A stretch of DNA of 37,925 nt from positions 1 through 37,925 of the forward strand of contig PXRL01000023.1 of NCBI GenBank assembly GCA_003020965.1, written 5' to 3'. Shown one piece after another: positions 1-7,879 of the stretch (the first letter of the stretch is position 1; each line of letters begins with the position of its first letter). The position numbers and the translations under genes were made by a program. The DNA is from Halobacteriales archaeon QS_4_69_225 (lineage in GTDB: Archaea > Halobacteriota > Halobacteria > Halobacteriales > Haloarculaceae). The notes under the pieces were generated by a model. That model did not search any database and was not told where the DNA came from. It was given only the letters and a program-made list of their open reading frames with translations.

Positions 1-109
1 GTCCGACCGCCGGCCCACCGACGCCGCGTCGGTGTCGCGTCCGTCACAGACGGCCGTGTACATCGCCGGTCGCTCCCGGGCCCGGAGAGCGGTCTCTCGG
101 CTGCAAACC

Positions 110-1450
110 ATGGAAGTCGAAATCGCAACCATTGGCGGATACGAGGAAGTCGGACGGCAGATGACCGCCGTCCGCGCCGGCGACAGCGTGGTCATCTTCG
201 ACATGGGACTGAACCTGTCGAAGGTGCTCATCCACGACAACGTCGAGACCGAACGGATGCACAGCCTGGACCTCATCGACATGGGGGCCATCCCGGACGA
301 CCGCGTCATGTCCGACATCGAGGGCGACGTACAGGCCATCGTGCCGACGCACGGCCACCTCGACCACATCGGCGCCATCTCGAAGCTGGCCCACCGGTAC
401 GACGCGCCCATCGTGGCCACGCCGTTCACCATCGAGCTGGTCAAACAGGAGATCGACAGCGAGGAGAAGTTCGGCGTCCAGAACGACCTCGTGAAGATGG
501 AATCGGGCGGCACGATGTCGATCGACGAGCGGTGCGAACTGGAGTTCGTCAACGTCACCCACTCGATCATCGACGCCATCAACCCCGTCCTGCACACGCC
601 GGAGGGGGCGGTCGTCTATGGACTGGACAAGCGGATGGATCACACGCCGGTCGTCGGCGACCCCATCGACATGGAACGGTTCCGCGAGATCGGCCGCGAG
701 GGCGTGCTCGCCTACATCGAAGACTGCACCAACGCCGGGAAGAAGGGCCGAACGCCGTCGGAGTCGGTCGCCCGCGCGCACCTGAAGGACGTCATGTACT
801 CGATGGAGGACTACGACGGCGGCATCGTCGCGACGACGTTCTCCAGCCACATCGCCCGGGTGAGCAGCCTCGTGGAGTTCGCCAAGGACATCGGCCGGCA
901 GCCGGTGCTTCTCGGTCGGTCGATGGAGAAGTACAGCGGCACCGCCGAGCGGCTCGGCTTCGTCGACTTCCCGGACGACCTCGGGATGTACGGCCACCGG
1001 AAGTCCGTCGACCGGACGTTCAAGCGCATCATGGAGGAAGGCAAGGAGAACTACCTGCCCGTCGTGACGGGCCACCAGGGCGAGCCGCGGGCGATGCTCA
1101 CCCGGATGGGCCGCGGCGAGACGCCGTACGAGCTGGACAAAGGCGACAAGGTCATCTTCAGCGCCCGGGTCATCCCCGAGCCGACCAACGAGGGCCAGCG
1201 CTACCAGTCGGAGAAGCTGCTGAGCATGCAGGGCGCTCGCATCTACGACGACATCCACGTCTCCGGACACCTCCGGCAGGAGGGCCACTACGAGATGCTG
1301 GACGCGCTGCAGCCGAAAAACGTCGTCCCGGCCCACCAGGACATGAGCGGCTACTCCGACTACGTCACCCTCTGTGAGAACGAGGGATACCAGGTCGGCC
1401 GCGACCTCCACGTCTCACGGAGCGGGAACATCGTCCGGATCACGGAGTGA
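110..1450 (+). CDS. rnj: Archaeal ribonuclease J (5'-3' exoribonuclease)
   Basis: 446-residue metallo-beta-lactamase/beta-CASP nuclease, predicted to degrade RNA 5' to 3' in the cytoplasm with two zinc ions. The metal-binding motif HGHLDH is at residues 81-86. Further RNase J blocks follow: a VTHS motif, VVTGHQGEP (the beta-CASP phosphate-binding segment) and a C-terminal PAHQD histidine motif. The reading frame is open upstream to position 32, but the family begins at [10 protein letters not shown], so the ATG at 110 is chosen. Co-location with idsA and gltX is, from general knowledge, common in haloarchaea. The 3' side opens into the hairpin array described separately. Function is confident from family motifs. 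Confidence 0.93.
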   Translation: MEVEIATIGGYEEVGRQMTAVRAGDSVVIFDMGLNLSKVLIHDNVETERMHSLDLIDMGAIPDDRVMSDIEGDVQAIVPTHGHLDHIGAISKLAHRYDAPIVATPFTIELVKQEIDSEEKFGVQNDLVKMESGGTMSIDERCELEFVNVTHSIIDAINPVLHTPEGAVVYGLDKRMDHTPVVGDPIDMERFREIGREGVLAYIEDCTNAGKKGRTPSESVARAHLKDVMYSMEDYDGGIVATTFSSHIARVSSLVEFAKDIGRQPVLLGRSMEKYSGTAERLGFVDFPDDLGMYGHRKSVDRTFKRIMEEGKENYLPVVTGHQGEPRAMLTRMGRGETPYELDKGDKVIFSARVIPEPTNEGQRYQSEKLLSMQGARIYDDIHVSGHLRQEGHYEMLDALQPKNVVPAHQDMSGYSDYVTLCENEGYQVGRDLHVSRSGNIVRITE

Positions 1451-1660
1451 GCTACGCCCGCCCCAAGCGCGGGACTTTCACCCATGATGGGTTTCCACAC
1501 CACCCTTGACGGCGGCGGACGCGGGTTGCACGCACAGCGTTCTGCCGGGGAGGACTGTTCCGTTCCCGCCGGCGTACTCTCGTCGGGCGTTATCCGGCAA
1601 GGTGCTGGCCTATGAGAGGCATCGTCTCGTTCTCGCGAGATGTGCCGGCTCGCACCGTCC
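1451..1660. other. Gene-free stretch after rnj
   Basis: No convincing gene. A near-perfect palindrome, acccatgatgggt, lies about 30 bases after the rnj stop. Two weak stem-loops (1625-1640 and 1642-1655) lead into the strong hairpin array that starts at 1661. Confidence 0.5.
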
Positions 1661-1884
1661 TCAGAACGCGAAGCGTTCTGATGTGCAAACGAGACGCGAA
1701 GCGTCTCGTTAACGTCCCCAGAAATCTTCGATTTCTGGTGTGCGAACGAATCGCTTTGCGATTCGTTGCCGTGAGCGAAAGGGGACTGCGTCCCTCGGGC
1801 GATCGAGTATCGCCCGACGACAACGTGGCGTCGGAGACGCAACGAGCAAACGGCGCGAGCGCCGTCGACGGCGGGGTTTCCGCC
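1661..1884 (+). repeat. Array of nine consecutive small hairpins before idsA
   Basis: Nine palindromes sit almost end to end. Stems 1661-1669/1673-1681 (loop GAA), 1688-1697/1701-1710 (GAA), 1718-1726/1730-1738 (TTC) and 1745-1754/1758-1767 (TTT) are perfect, 9-10 bp long, with three-base loops. They are followed by 1782-1786/1790-1794 (TGC), 1795-1803/1809-1817 (five-base loop), 1828-1832/1836-1840 (GGA), 1851-1856/1859-1864 and 1870-1874/1880-1884. Stem sequences differ from hairpin to hairpin while the pairing is kept. The last one ends just before the idsA ribosome binding site. Function unknown. Confidence 0.85.
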
Positions 1885-1885
1885 T

Positions 1886-1892
1886 TGGAGGA
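1886..1892 (+). promoter_or_regulatory. Shine-Dalgarno site of idsA
   Basis: The sequence tggagga lies four bases before the ATG at 1896 and matches the haloarchaeal anti-SD. It supports this start over the in-frame upstream codons inside the hairpin array, and indicates a leadered rather than leaderless transcript. Confidence 0.7.
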
Positions 1893-1895
1893 AAA

Positions 1896-2921
1896 ATGAC
1901 GGCCACGGACCGCGTCGAGGCCGCCGTCGCGGACCGCCGCGAGCTCGTCAACGACGCGATCGCCGAGCAGCTGCCGGTGAAACACCCCGAGCGGCTGTAC
2001 GACGCCTCCCGGTACCTGCTGGACGCCGGCGGCAAGCGGCTCCGGCCGACGGTCCTGCTGTTGACCGCCGAGGCCGTCTCGGAGGTCGAACCGATGGCGG
2101 CCGACTACCGCGCGTTCCCGTCGCCGGCCGGCGGCGATGTCGACGTCCTCACCGCCGCCGTCGCCATCGAGGTCATCCAGTCGTTCACGCTCATCCACGA
2201 CGACATCATGGACGACGACGACCTCCGGCGGGGGGTCCCGGCGGTCCACCGCGAGTACGACCTCGAGACGGCCATCCTCGCCGGCGACACGCTGTACTCG
2301 AAGGCCTTCGAATACATGCTCGACACGGGCGCGCCGGCCGGCCGGAGCGTCCGGGCGCTGGACGAGCTGGCGACCACCTGCACGGAGATCTGCGAGGGCC
2401 AGGCGCTCGACGTCGACTTCGAGAACCGGGAGGCGGTGACCACCGATCAGTACCTCGAGATGGTCGAGTGCAAGACGGCGGTGCTGTACGCGGCGGCGTC
2501 GGCGATTCCGGCCATCCTGCTCGGTGCCGACGACGAGACCGTCGAGGCGTTGCACGGCTACGGCCTCGACGTCGGCCGGGCCTTCCAGATCCAGGACGAC
2601 CTGCTGGATCTGACCGTCGCGAGCGACGCCCTCGGCAAACAGCGCGGGTCGGACCTCGTCGAGGGCAAGCAGACCATCGTCACGCTGCACGCCCGCGATC
2701 ACGGCGTCGACGTCGACGGGCTCGTCGGCGACGACCCCACGGCCGCGGAGATCGACGCGGCCGTCGAGCGGCTCGAGGCCGCCGGCAGCGTCGACCACGC
2801 CCGCGAGCTGGCCGAGGAGCTCGTCGAAAGCGGCAAGCGCCGGCTCGAGGTGCTCCCGCAGTGCGAGGCCCACGGGCTGCTCGGCGACGTCGCCGACTTC
2901 CTCGTCGAACGGGGCTACTGA
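1896..2921 (+). CDS. idsA: Geranylgeranyl diphosphate synthase (polyprenyl synthetase)
   Basis: 341 residues. It condenses isopentenyl diphosphate with allylic diphosphates to make the C20 (or longer) precursor of archaeal ether lipids and carotenoids. The first aspartate-rich motif DDIMD is at 102-106, followed by DDLRRG, and the second, DDLLD, is at 234-238, with the usual GKQRGSDL segment after it. A GGKRLRP substrate-binding motif lies near residue 46. The start is set by a clear SD site and by family alignment. The acyl-CoA synthetase gene follows after a 64-bp gap. Product chain length (C20 versus C25) cannot be told from sequence by eye. Confidence 0.93.
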   Translation: MTATDRVEAAVADRRELVNDAIAEQLPVKHPERLYDASRYLLDAGGKRLRPTVLLLTAEAVSEVEPMAADYRAFPSPAGGDVDVLTAAVAIEVIQSFTLIHDDIMDDDDLRRGVPAVHREYDLETAILAGDTLYSKAFEYMLDTGAPAGRSVRALDELATTCTEICEGQALDVDFENREAVTTDQYLEMVECKTAVLYAAASAIPAILLGADDETVEALHGYGLDVGRAFQIQDDLLDLTVASDALGKQRGSDLVEGKQTIVTLHARDHGVDVDGLVGDDPTAAEIDAAVERLEAAGSVDHARELAEELVESGKRRLEVLPQCEAHGLLGDVADFLVERGY

Positions 2922-2985
2922 GACACGGCGACCGGACGGCCGGTAAAGGATTTTTGCCGCCGGCGTCCACGTGTTCGGAATACCG

Positions 2986-4587
2986 ATGAGACGCGAGATG
3001 CTCACCACGGACTTCCTCGACCGAGCGGTCGACCTCTACGGCGACGTGACCGGCGTCGTCGCCCACGACGAAACGGAGTACACGTACGCGGAACTCGGCG
3101 CCCGCGTCGGCCGGCTGGCGAACGCCCTCGCCGAGCGGGGCGTCGAGCAGGGCGATAGAGTGGCGCTTCTGGCGCCGAACACCCACTACTTCATCGAGAC
3201 GCTGTACGCGACGAACGGCCTCGGCGCCGTCTTTGTGCCGATGAACTACCGGTTGACGGCCGACGAACTCGGCTACATCCTCAAGGACTGTGCGGCCGAC
3301 GTCGTGGTCGCCGACTACGACTTCGCCGGCAATATCGAGCCGATCCGCGAGGACGTCCCCGCCGAGCAGTTCATCGGCTACGAGGCCGACCGCATCGACG
3401 GCGACTGGGAGGACTACGAGACGGTGCTGGCGGCCCACTCCGAGGAGGCGCCCGACCGGCCCGACGTCGCCGAGGACGACGACGCGAGCATCAACTACAC
3501 CTCGGGGACGACCGGCGACCCGAAGGGGGTGGTCCGGACCCACCGGACCGAACACTGGCACGCGCTGGTGCTCAACCAGCACATGGAGATCCGCGACGAC
3601 GACACCTACCTGTGGACGCTGCCGATGTTCCACTGCAACGGCTGGGGCCACACCTACGCCATCACGGGCACCGGCGGCACCCACGTCTGCCAGCGGACCT
3701 TCGGCGCCGCCGACACCTTCCGGCGGGTCCGCGAGTACGACGTCAGCTTCCTGTGTGGCGCGCCGACGGTGCTGAACAACCTCATCCAGCACTACGAGGA
3801 CCGCGGCGGCGACGTCGAGACGACTGGTGCCCGCGAGGTCCGCATCGCAACCGCGGGCAGCGCGCCGGCGACGGCCACCCTCGAGACCGTCGAGGAGGAG
3901 TTCGACTGGCGGGTCATCCACATCTACGGCCTGACGGAGACGGCACCCATCATCACGACGAGCAACTCGCCGCGGCGGCTGGCCGAGCGCGGCCGCGAAC
4001 TGAAGGTCGCGCAGGGCGCCGAGACGCTCTGCACCGACGTCCGCGTCGTCGACGAAAACGGCGGGGACGTCCCCCGGGACGGGGAGACGGTCGGCGAGAT
4101 CGTCGTCCGCGGCAACCAGGTCATGGACCGCTATCTCGACAAGCCCGAGGCGACCCGCCGGGCGTTCAACGACCGCGCCGAAGGCTACTTCCACACCGGC
4201 GACCTGGCGACCGTCGACGCGGACGGGATGGTCGCGATCCAGGACCGCAAGAAGGACATCATCATCTCCGGCGGGGAGAACATCTCCTCCATCGAGGTCG
4301 AAGACGCCATCTACGACCACGAGAGCGTTCTCAAGGCCGCGATCATCCCGGTTCCGAGCGACGAGTGGGGCGAGACGCCGACGGCGCTGGTCGTCGAGCA
4401 GCCGGGCGCGGACTCGACCGAGTCGGAGCTCATCGAGTTCGTCAAGGAGCGGCTGGCGAACTACAAGGCGCCGACGAGCGTCGAGTTCGTCGACGACCTC
4501 CCGGAGACGGCCACCGGCAAGGTCCAGAAGTACGAACTCCGGAAGCGCTACTGGGAGGACGAAGAGCGGCTGGTCGGACAGGGGTGA
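2986..4587 (+). CDS. Acyl-CoA synthetase, AMP-forming
   Basis: 533 residues. An ANL-superfamily ligase that activates a carboxylic (probably medium/long-chain fatty) acid as an adenylate and transfers it to CoA. The ATP-binding loop YTSGTTGDPKGV lies around 170-181 and YGLTETAP around 314. The hinge region GDLATVDADG...DRKKDIIISGGENIS lies around 405-430. The C-terminal ETATGK motif with the catalytic lysine is near 512. All catalytic elements are intact. Alternative starts are GTG at 2971 and ATG at 2998. A TATA-like gattttt at 2949-2955 is about 33 nt upstream of 2986. Substrate is not predictable; an AlkK-like fatty or short-chain acyl ligase is most likely. Confidence 0.88.
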   Translation: MRREMLTTDFLDRAVDLYGDVTGVVAHDETEYTYAELGARVGRLANALAERGVEQGDRVALLAPNTHYFIETLYATNGLGAVFVPMNYRLTADELGYILKDCAADVVVADYDFAGNIEPIREDVPAEQFIGYEADRIDGDWEDYETVLAAHSEEAPDRPDVAEDDDASINYTSGTTGDPKGVVRTHRTEHWHALVLNQHMEIRDDDTYLWTLPMFHCNGWGHTYAITGTGGTHVCQRTFGAADTFRRVREYDVSFLCGAPTVLNNLIQHYEDRGGDVETTGAREVRIATAGSAPATATLETVEEEFDWRVIHIYGLTETAPIITTSNSPRRLAERGRELKVAQGAETLCTDVRVVDENGGDVPRDGETVGEIVVRGNQVMDRYLDKPEATRRAFNDRAEGYFHTGDLATVDADGMVAIQDRKKDIIISGGENISSIEVEDAIYDHESVLKAAIIPVPSDEWGETPTALVVEQPGADSTESELIEFVKERLANYKAPTSVEFVDDLPETATGKVQKYELRKRYWEDEERLVGQG

Positions 4588-4637
4588 CGCGGCGGGAATC
4601 CCGGCAGTTTTGACCCTCCCGACGGTACCGGACGGTG

Positions 4638-6350
4638 ATGGACGAGGACCTCCGCGAGCGGGTCGAGCGGGCCGCCGAGACGGCCGCGCTGTTCAACGCG
4701 CTGAAACACGGCAGCGACGCACAGGTCGACGCCATCCTGGGGCCGATGATGGGCGAACACCCCGAGTTCCGCGAGCACGGCGACGAGATTCCGGGCGTCG
4801 TCGCGCCGGTCATCGAGCGGGTCAACGGGCTCTCGACGGCCGAGAAGCGCGACCGCCTCGGCGAGTTGGCGCCGGAGCGGCTCGCGGAGCTGGACGCCGA
4901 CGACGACGCCGACGACCGGGCGCTGCCGGAGCTGCCGAACGCCGAGGCCTTCGAGGAGGTCCGGATGCGGGTCGCCCCCAACCCGAACGGGCCGTGGCAC
5001 CTCGGCCACGCCCGGATGCCAGCCGTCATCGGCCGGTACAAGGAGCGGTACGACGGCTGGATGCTCTGTCGATTCGACGACACCGACCCCGAAACCAAGC
5101 GGCCCGATCTCGACGCCTACGACGCCATTCTCGAGGCCATCGACTACCTCGGCTTCGAGCCCGACGAGGTGACGCGGGCGTCGGACCGCGTCGAGACCTA
5201 CTACGAACACGCCCGCCGGCTCATCGACGCCGGCGGCGCCTACACCTGCAGCTGCGGCGGCGAGGAGTTCTCGGCTATGAAGAACGACGCCGAGCCGTGC
5301 CCGCACCGCGACAAGAGCGCGGCGACGACCCGCGAGGAGTTCGACGCGATGGTCGCCGGCGAGTACGACTCCGGCGACGTCGTCCTCCGGGTGCGAACCG
5401 ACATCGAGCACAAGAACCCGGCGCTGCGGGACTGGGTGGCCTTCCGGATGGTCGACACCCCGCACCCCCGGGAGGCCGCCGCCGAGTACCGCTGCTGGCC
5501 GATGTTGGACTTCCAGTCCGGCGTCGACGACCACCTCTTCGACGTCACTCATATCATCCGCGGTATCGACCTGCAGGACTCCGCCAAGCGCCAGCGGTTC
5601 GTCTACGACTACTTCGACTGGGAGTACCCCGAGGTCGTCCACTGGGGTCACGTCCAGGTCGACGCCTACGACGTGGCGCTGTCGACCTCGACGATCAAAG
5701 AGCAGGTCGAGGCCGGCGAGCTGGACGGCTGGGACGACCCGCGGGCGCCGACGCTCGCGAGTCTGCGGCGGCGGGGGATTCGCGGCGAGGCCATCGTCGA
5801 CGCGATGGCCGAGCTCGGCACCTCGACGTCGAACGTCGACCTCGCGATGTCGTCGGTGTACGCGAAAAACCGGGAGCTGATCGACGACGAGGCCGACCGC
5901 CGATTTCTCGTCCGCGACGGCGTCGAGCGGCCGCTCGTCGGCGGGCCCGACACCGCCGAGGCGCCGCTGCACCCCGACCACGAGGACCGCGGCGTCCGGG
6001 AGATTCCCGTCGGCGAGGCCGTCCGTCTCGAGCCGGCGGACCTGCCGGCGACCGGCGAGCGCGTCTGGCTGAAGAGCCTCGGCCCCGTCCGGAACACCGG
6101 CGACGCCTTCGAGTTCACCGACGACGACATCGCGGTCGTCCGAGAGGGCGACGTCGACGTCGTCCACTGGGTGCCGGCGGCGGCGAGCGTCCCGCTGCGG
6201 CTGCGGACGCCCGACGGCGACGTGACCGGCCGCGTCGAGCCCGGCCTCGCCGCCCAGGAGGCCGGCGACGTGGTCCAGTTCGAGCGGGTTGGCTACGCCC
6301 GGATCGACCGCCTCGACGACGACACCGTCGCGTACTTTGCCCATCGGTAG
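4638..6350 (+). CDS. gltX: Glutamyl-tRNA synthetase (archaeal type)
   Basis: 570-residue class I aminoacyl-tRNA synthetase that charges tRNA(Glu), and in archaea usually only that tRNA, since Gln-tRNA is made by amidation. The HIGH motif appears as HLGH at 121-124 within RVAPNPNGPWHLGHARM. The KMSKS equivalent is LSTSTIK at 348-354. An N-terminal helical extension of about 100 residues precedes the catalytic core, as in archaeal/eukaryotic GluRS. A GTG directly precedes the ATG; the ATG is preferred. The gene lies 50 nt after the acyl-CoA synthetase and may be co-transcribed with it. The window also carries a tRNA-Glu gene at 33283, unlinked from this gene. Confidence 0.94.
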   Translation: MDEDLRERVERAAETAALFNALKHGSDAQVDAILGPMMGEHPEFREHGDEIPGVVAPVIERVNGLSTAEKRDRLGELAPERLAELDADDDADDRALPELPNAEAFEEVRMRVAPNPNGPWHLGHARMPAVIGRYKERYDGWMLCRFDDTDPETKRPDLDAYDAILEAIDYLGFEPDEVTRASDRVETYYEHARRLIDAGGAYTCSCGGEEFSAMKNDAEPCPHRDKSAATTREEFDAMVAGEYDSGDVVLRVRTDIEHKNPALRDWVAFRMVDTPHPREAAAEYRCWPMLDFQSGVDDHLFDVTHIIRGIDLQDSAKRQRFVYDYFDWEYPEVVHWGHVQVDAYDVALSTSTIKEQVEAGELDGWDDPRAPTLASLRRRGIRGEAIVDAMAELGTSTSNVDLAMSSVYAKNRELIDDEADRRFLVRDGVERPLVGGPDTAEAPLHPDHEDRGVREIPVGEAVRLEPADLPATGERVWLKSLGPVRNTGDAFEFTDDDIAVVREGDVDVVHWVPAAASVPLRLRTPDGDVTGRVEPGLAAQEAGDVVQFERVGYARIDRLDDDTVAYFAHR

Positions 6351-6392
6351 CCGAGCGAACGAATCTTACGTCGGCGTCCCCGTGTTCGATAC

Positions 6393-6722
6393 ATGACCAT
6401 CGATCCGGAGTTCGAGACGACCCGCGAGCGCGAGGGACAGGAGCACGACGTCGACGTCTGGGGGCCGACCGACCCGCCCGAGAAGCTGGGCATCCGCGGC
6501 ACCCACGTCGCCGTCGACTTCGACATCTGCATCGCCGACGGGGCCTGCCTGGAGGACTGCCCCGTCGACGTCTTCGAGTGGGTCGACACGCCCGACCACC
6601 CCGAAAGCGAGATCAAGGCCAACCCGACGAACGAGGAGCAGTGCATCGACTGCATGCTGTGCGTCGACGTCTGTCCGGTCGACGCCGTCGACGTCGACCC
6701 CGGCCGGGCCGGCCGAATATAG
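6393..6722 (+). CDS. Dicluster ferredoxin, Sulfolobus zinc-ferredoxin-like
   Basis: 109 residues, a cytoplasmic electron carrier. Cluster motif 1 is CIADGACLEDCP: the second cysteine of the usual CxxCxxCxxxCP is Asp, the pattern of a [3Fe-4S] site (or Asp-ligated 4Fe). Cluster motif 2 is CIDCMLCVDVCP, a regular [4Fe-4S] site. The whole protein, including the GTHVAVDFD lead-in and the DTPDHPESE loop, resembles the Sulfolobus zinc-containing 7Fe ferredoxin. The N-terminal histidines that hold zinc there appear replaced here. TATA-like tcttacg lies about 26 nt upstream, suggesting a leaderless transcript. It could serve 2-oxoacid:ferredoxin oxidoreductases, but no such gene is adjacent. Confidence 0.88.
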   Translation: MTIDPEFETTREREGQEHDVDVWGPTDPPEKLGIRGTHVAVDFDICIADGACLEDCPVDVFEWVDTPDHPESEIKANPTNEEQCIDCMLCVDVCPVDAVDVDPGRAGRI

Positions 6723-6766
6723 CGGTCGACGCCGGGTCGCGTCCGGCGAGGTAGTGTCTCCGTCGT

Positions 6767-7243
6767 TCACAGGGCCACGAACAGAAAGCCCGCGAGCACC
6801 GCGGCCGTCAGGACCACCTGCGTCGCCGCCGAGACGAGTATCCCGACCGTCGCGTAGGCGGCCGCCCGGCCACCACGTCTCGGGTCGCCGTGGCGGCGGT
6901 ACTCCAGGCCGAAGACGACGGCGAAGATTCCGAGGACGAAGCCGACGGGCCCGAGCACGACGGCGAGGACGAGACCGCCGCCCGCCGCGGCCGCGGCCGT
7001 GCGGACCGAGGCACCGCCGGCCCGCGCGGAGACGGCGCCGCCGAGCCAGTCGACGGCGACCGCGAACAGCGCCGTCGTGACCAGAACCGCGGCGGCGACG
7101 GGACCGGGGGTGCCCGTCGCCAATGCGTGGTAGCCGACGCCGGCCGCCGAGAGCAGGCCGCCCGGAATCACCGGCAGGAGGCTGCCGACGACGCCGCCGA
7201 CGAGCAGCGCGACGGCCACGACGAACGGGTCGGCGTGGAACAC
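6767..7243 (-). CDS. DUF456-like small membrane protein
   Basis: 158 residues, starting with GTG at 7243; no in-frame ATG gives a complete protein. Four to five hydrophobic helices are joined by glycine-rich turns. The motif SLLPVIPGGLL resembles the conserved PxxPG segment of DUF456 proteins. Two Gly/Ala-rich helices follow and a short basic loop (EYRRHGDPRRGG) lies near residue 115. Convergent with the ferredoxin gene (44-bp gap) and divergent from the HPP-family gene. Biochemical function of this family is unknown. Confidence 0.7.
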   Translation of the reverse strand: MFHADPFVVAVALLVGGVVGSLLPVIPGGLLSAAGVGYHALATGTPGPVAAAVLVTTALFAVAVDWLGGAVSARAGGASVRTAAAAAGGGLVLAVVLGPVGFVLGIFAVVFGLEYRRHGDPRRGGRAAAYATVGILVSAATQVVLTAAVLAGFLFVAL

Positions 7244-7261
7244 GTCGGAGCGTCGACGGCG

Positions 7262-7272
7262 ACCGATATAAC
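7262..7272. promoter_or_regulatory. Shared TATA-like region between divergent membrane genes
   Basis: accgatataac lies between the divergent starts at 7243 (minus) and 7318 (plus). It is the only AT-rich patch in the 74-bp gap, so it probably serves one or both genes. Confidence 0.35.
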
Positions 7273-7317
7273 TCTACGCCGAAGCTGTCAAGCGTCCGGC
7301 GGACCTCCGGACCGGTC

Positions 7318-7848
7318 ATGCGACGGCGCGTCGGGACGAGCCTCTACGCGGGGGTCCTGCTGGCCGTCCTCGGGGCCGTCGCGTTCGTCACCGGCCAGCC
7401 GTTCGTCTTCCCCAGCCTCGGACCCTCGGCGTTCACGCTCGCCGCCGACCGCCGGGGCGGGGCGGCGCGGTTCTACCGAGTGGTGGGGAGCCATCTCATC
7501 GGAGCCGTCGCCGGATTCGCCGCCTACGCGGTCGTCGCCCCGGGGGTCGTCGTCACGTCGACGCCGCCGGCGCTGTCGGTCGACGGCGCCCGGCTGGCCG
7601 CAAGCGGCGTGCTGTCGGTCGTCGCCACGAGCTGGGGGATGCTCGCGGCCGACGCCGTCCACCCGCCGGCGTGTGCGACGACGCTCATCGTCTCGCTGGG
7701 GCTGCTGTCGACGCCGCTCGAGGTGGCGATCGTCGCCGTCAGCGTCGTCGTCCTCGTGGCGGTCCACGAGGGCGTGTTGTCCGCCGTCGGGGCGGTTGCC
7801 GACGTCGACGCGGACGCCGACGCCGACGCCGCGGACGACCGCGCCTGA
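7318..7848 (+). CDS. HPP-family integral membrane protein
   Basis: 176 residues with four predicted helices. The conserved family signatures are visible: FPSLGPSAFTLA near residues 30-40 and VHPPACATTLIVSLG near 116-130, the source of the name HPP. A short acidic tail rich in Asp-Ala repeats ends the protein in the cytoplasm. Some plant and cyanobacterial HPP proteins transport nitrite; that role is not established here. The open frame extends to 7123, but that part is antisense to the neighbouring gene and Arg-rich, so the ATG at 7318 is chosen. Confidence 0.8.
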   Translation: MRRRVGTSLYAGVLLAVLGAVAFVTGQPFVFPSLGPSAFTLAADRRGGAARFYRVVGSHLIGAVAGFAAYAVVAPGVVVTSTPPALSVDGARLAASGVLSVVATSWGMLAADAVHPPACATTLIVSLGLLSTPLEVAIVAVSVVVLVAVHEGVLSAVGAVADVDADADADAADDRA

Positions 7849-7879
7849 CCGGTCGCCGGCCGTCGGCCGCCCGCGCCCG

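Noticed and set aside
1..109. Possible end of an upstream gene (for example isopentenyl phosphate kinase)
   Set aside because: No stop codon or family motif can be read in any frame over this short piece, so no call is made.
44..1411. Long antisense frame over rnj, and similar long antisense frames over idsA, gltX, tmcA and the FAD oxidase
   Set aside because: High GC removes stop codons from all frames. These lack domain motifs, while the plus or opposite frames hold complete families.
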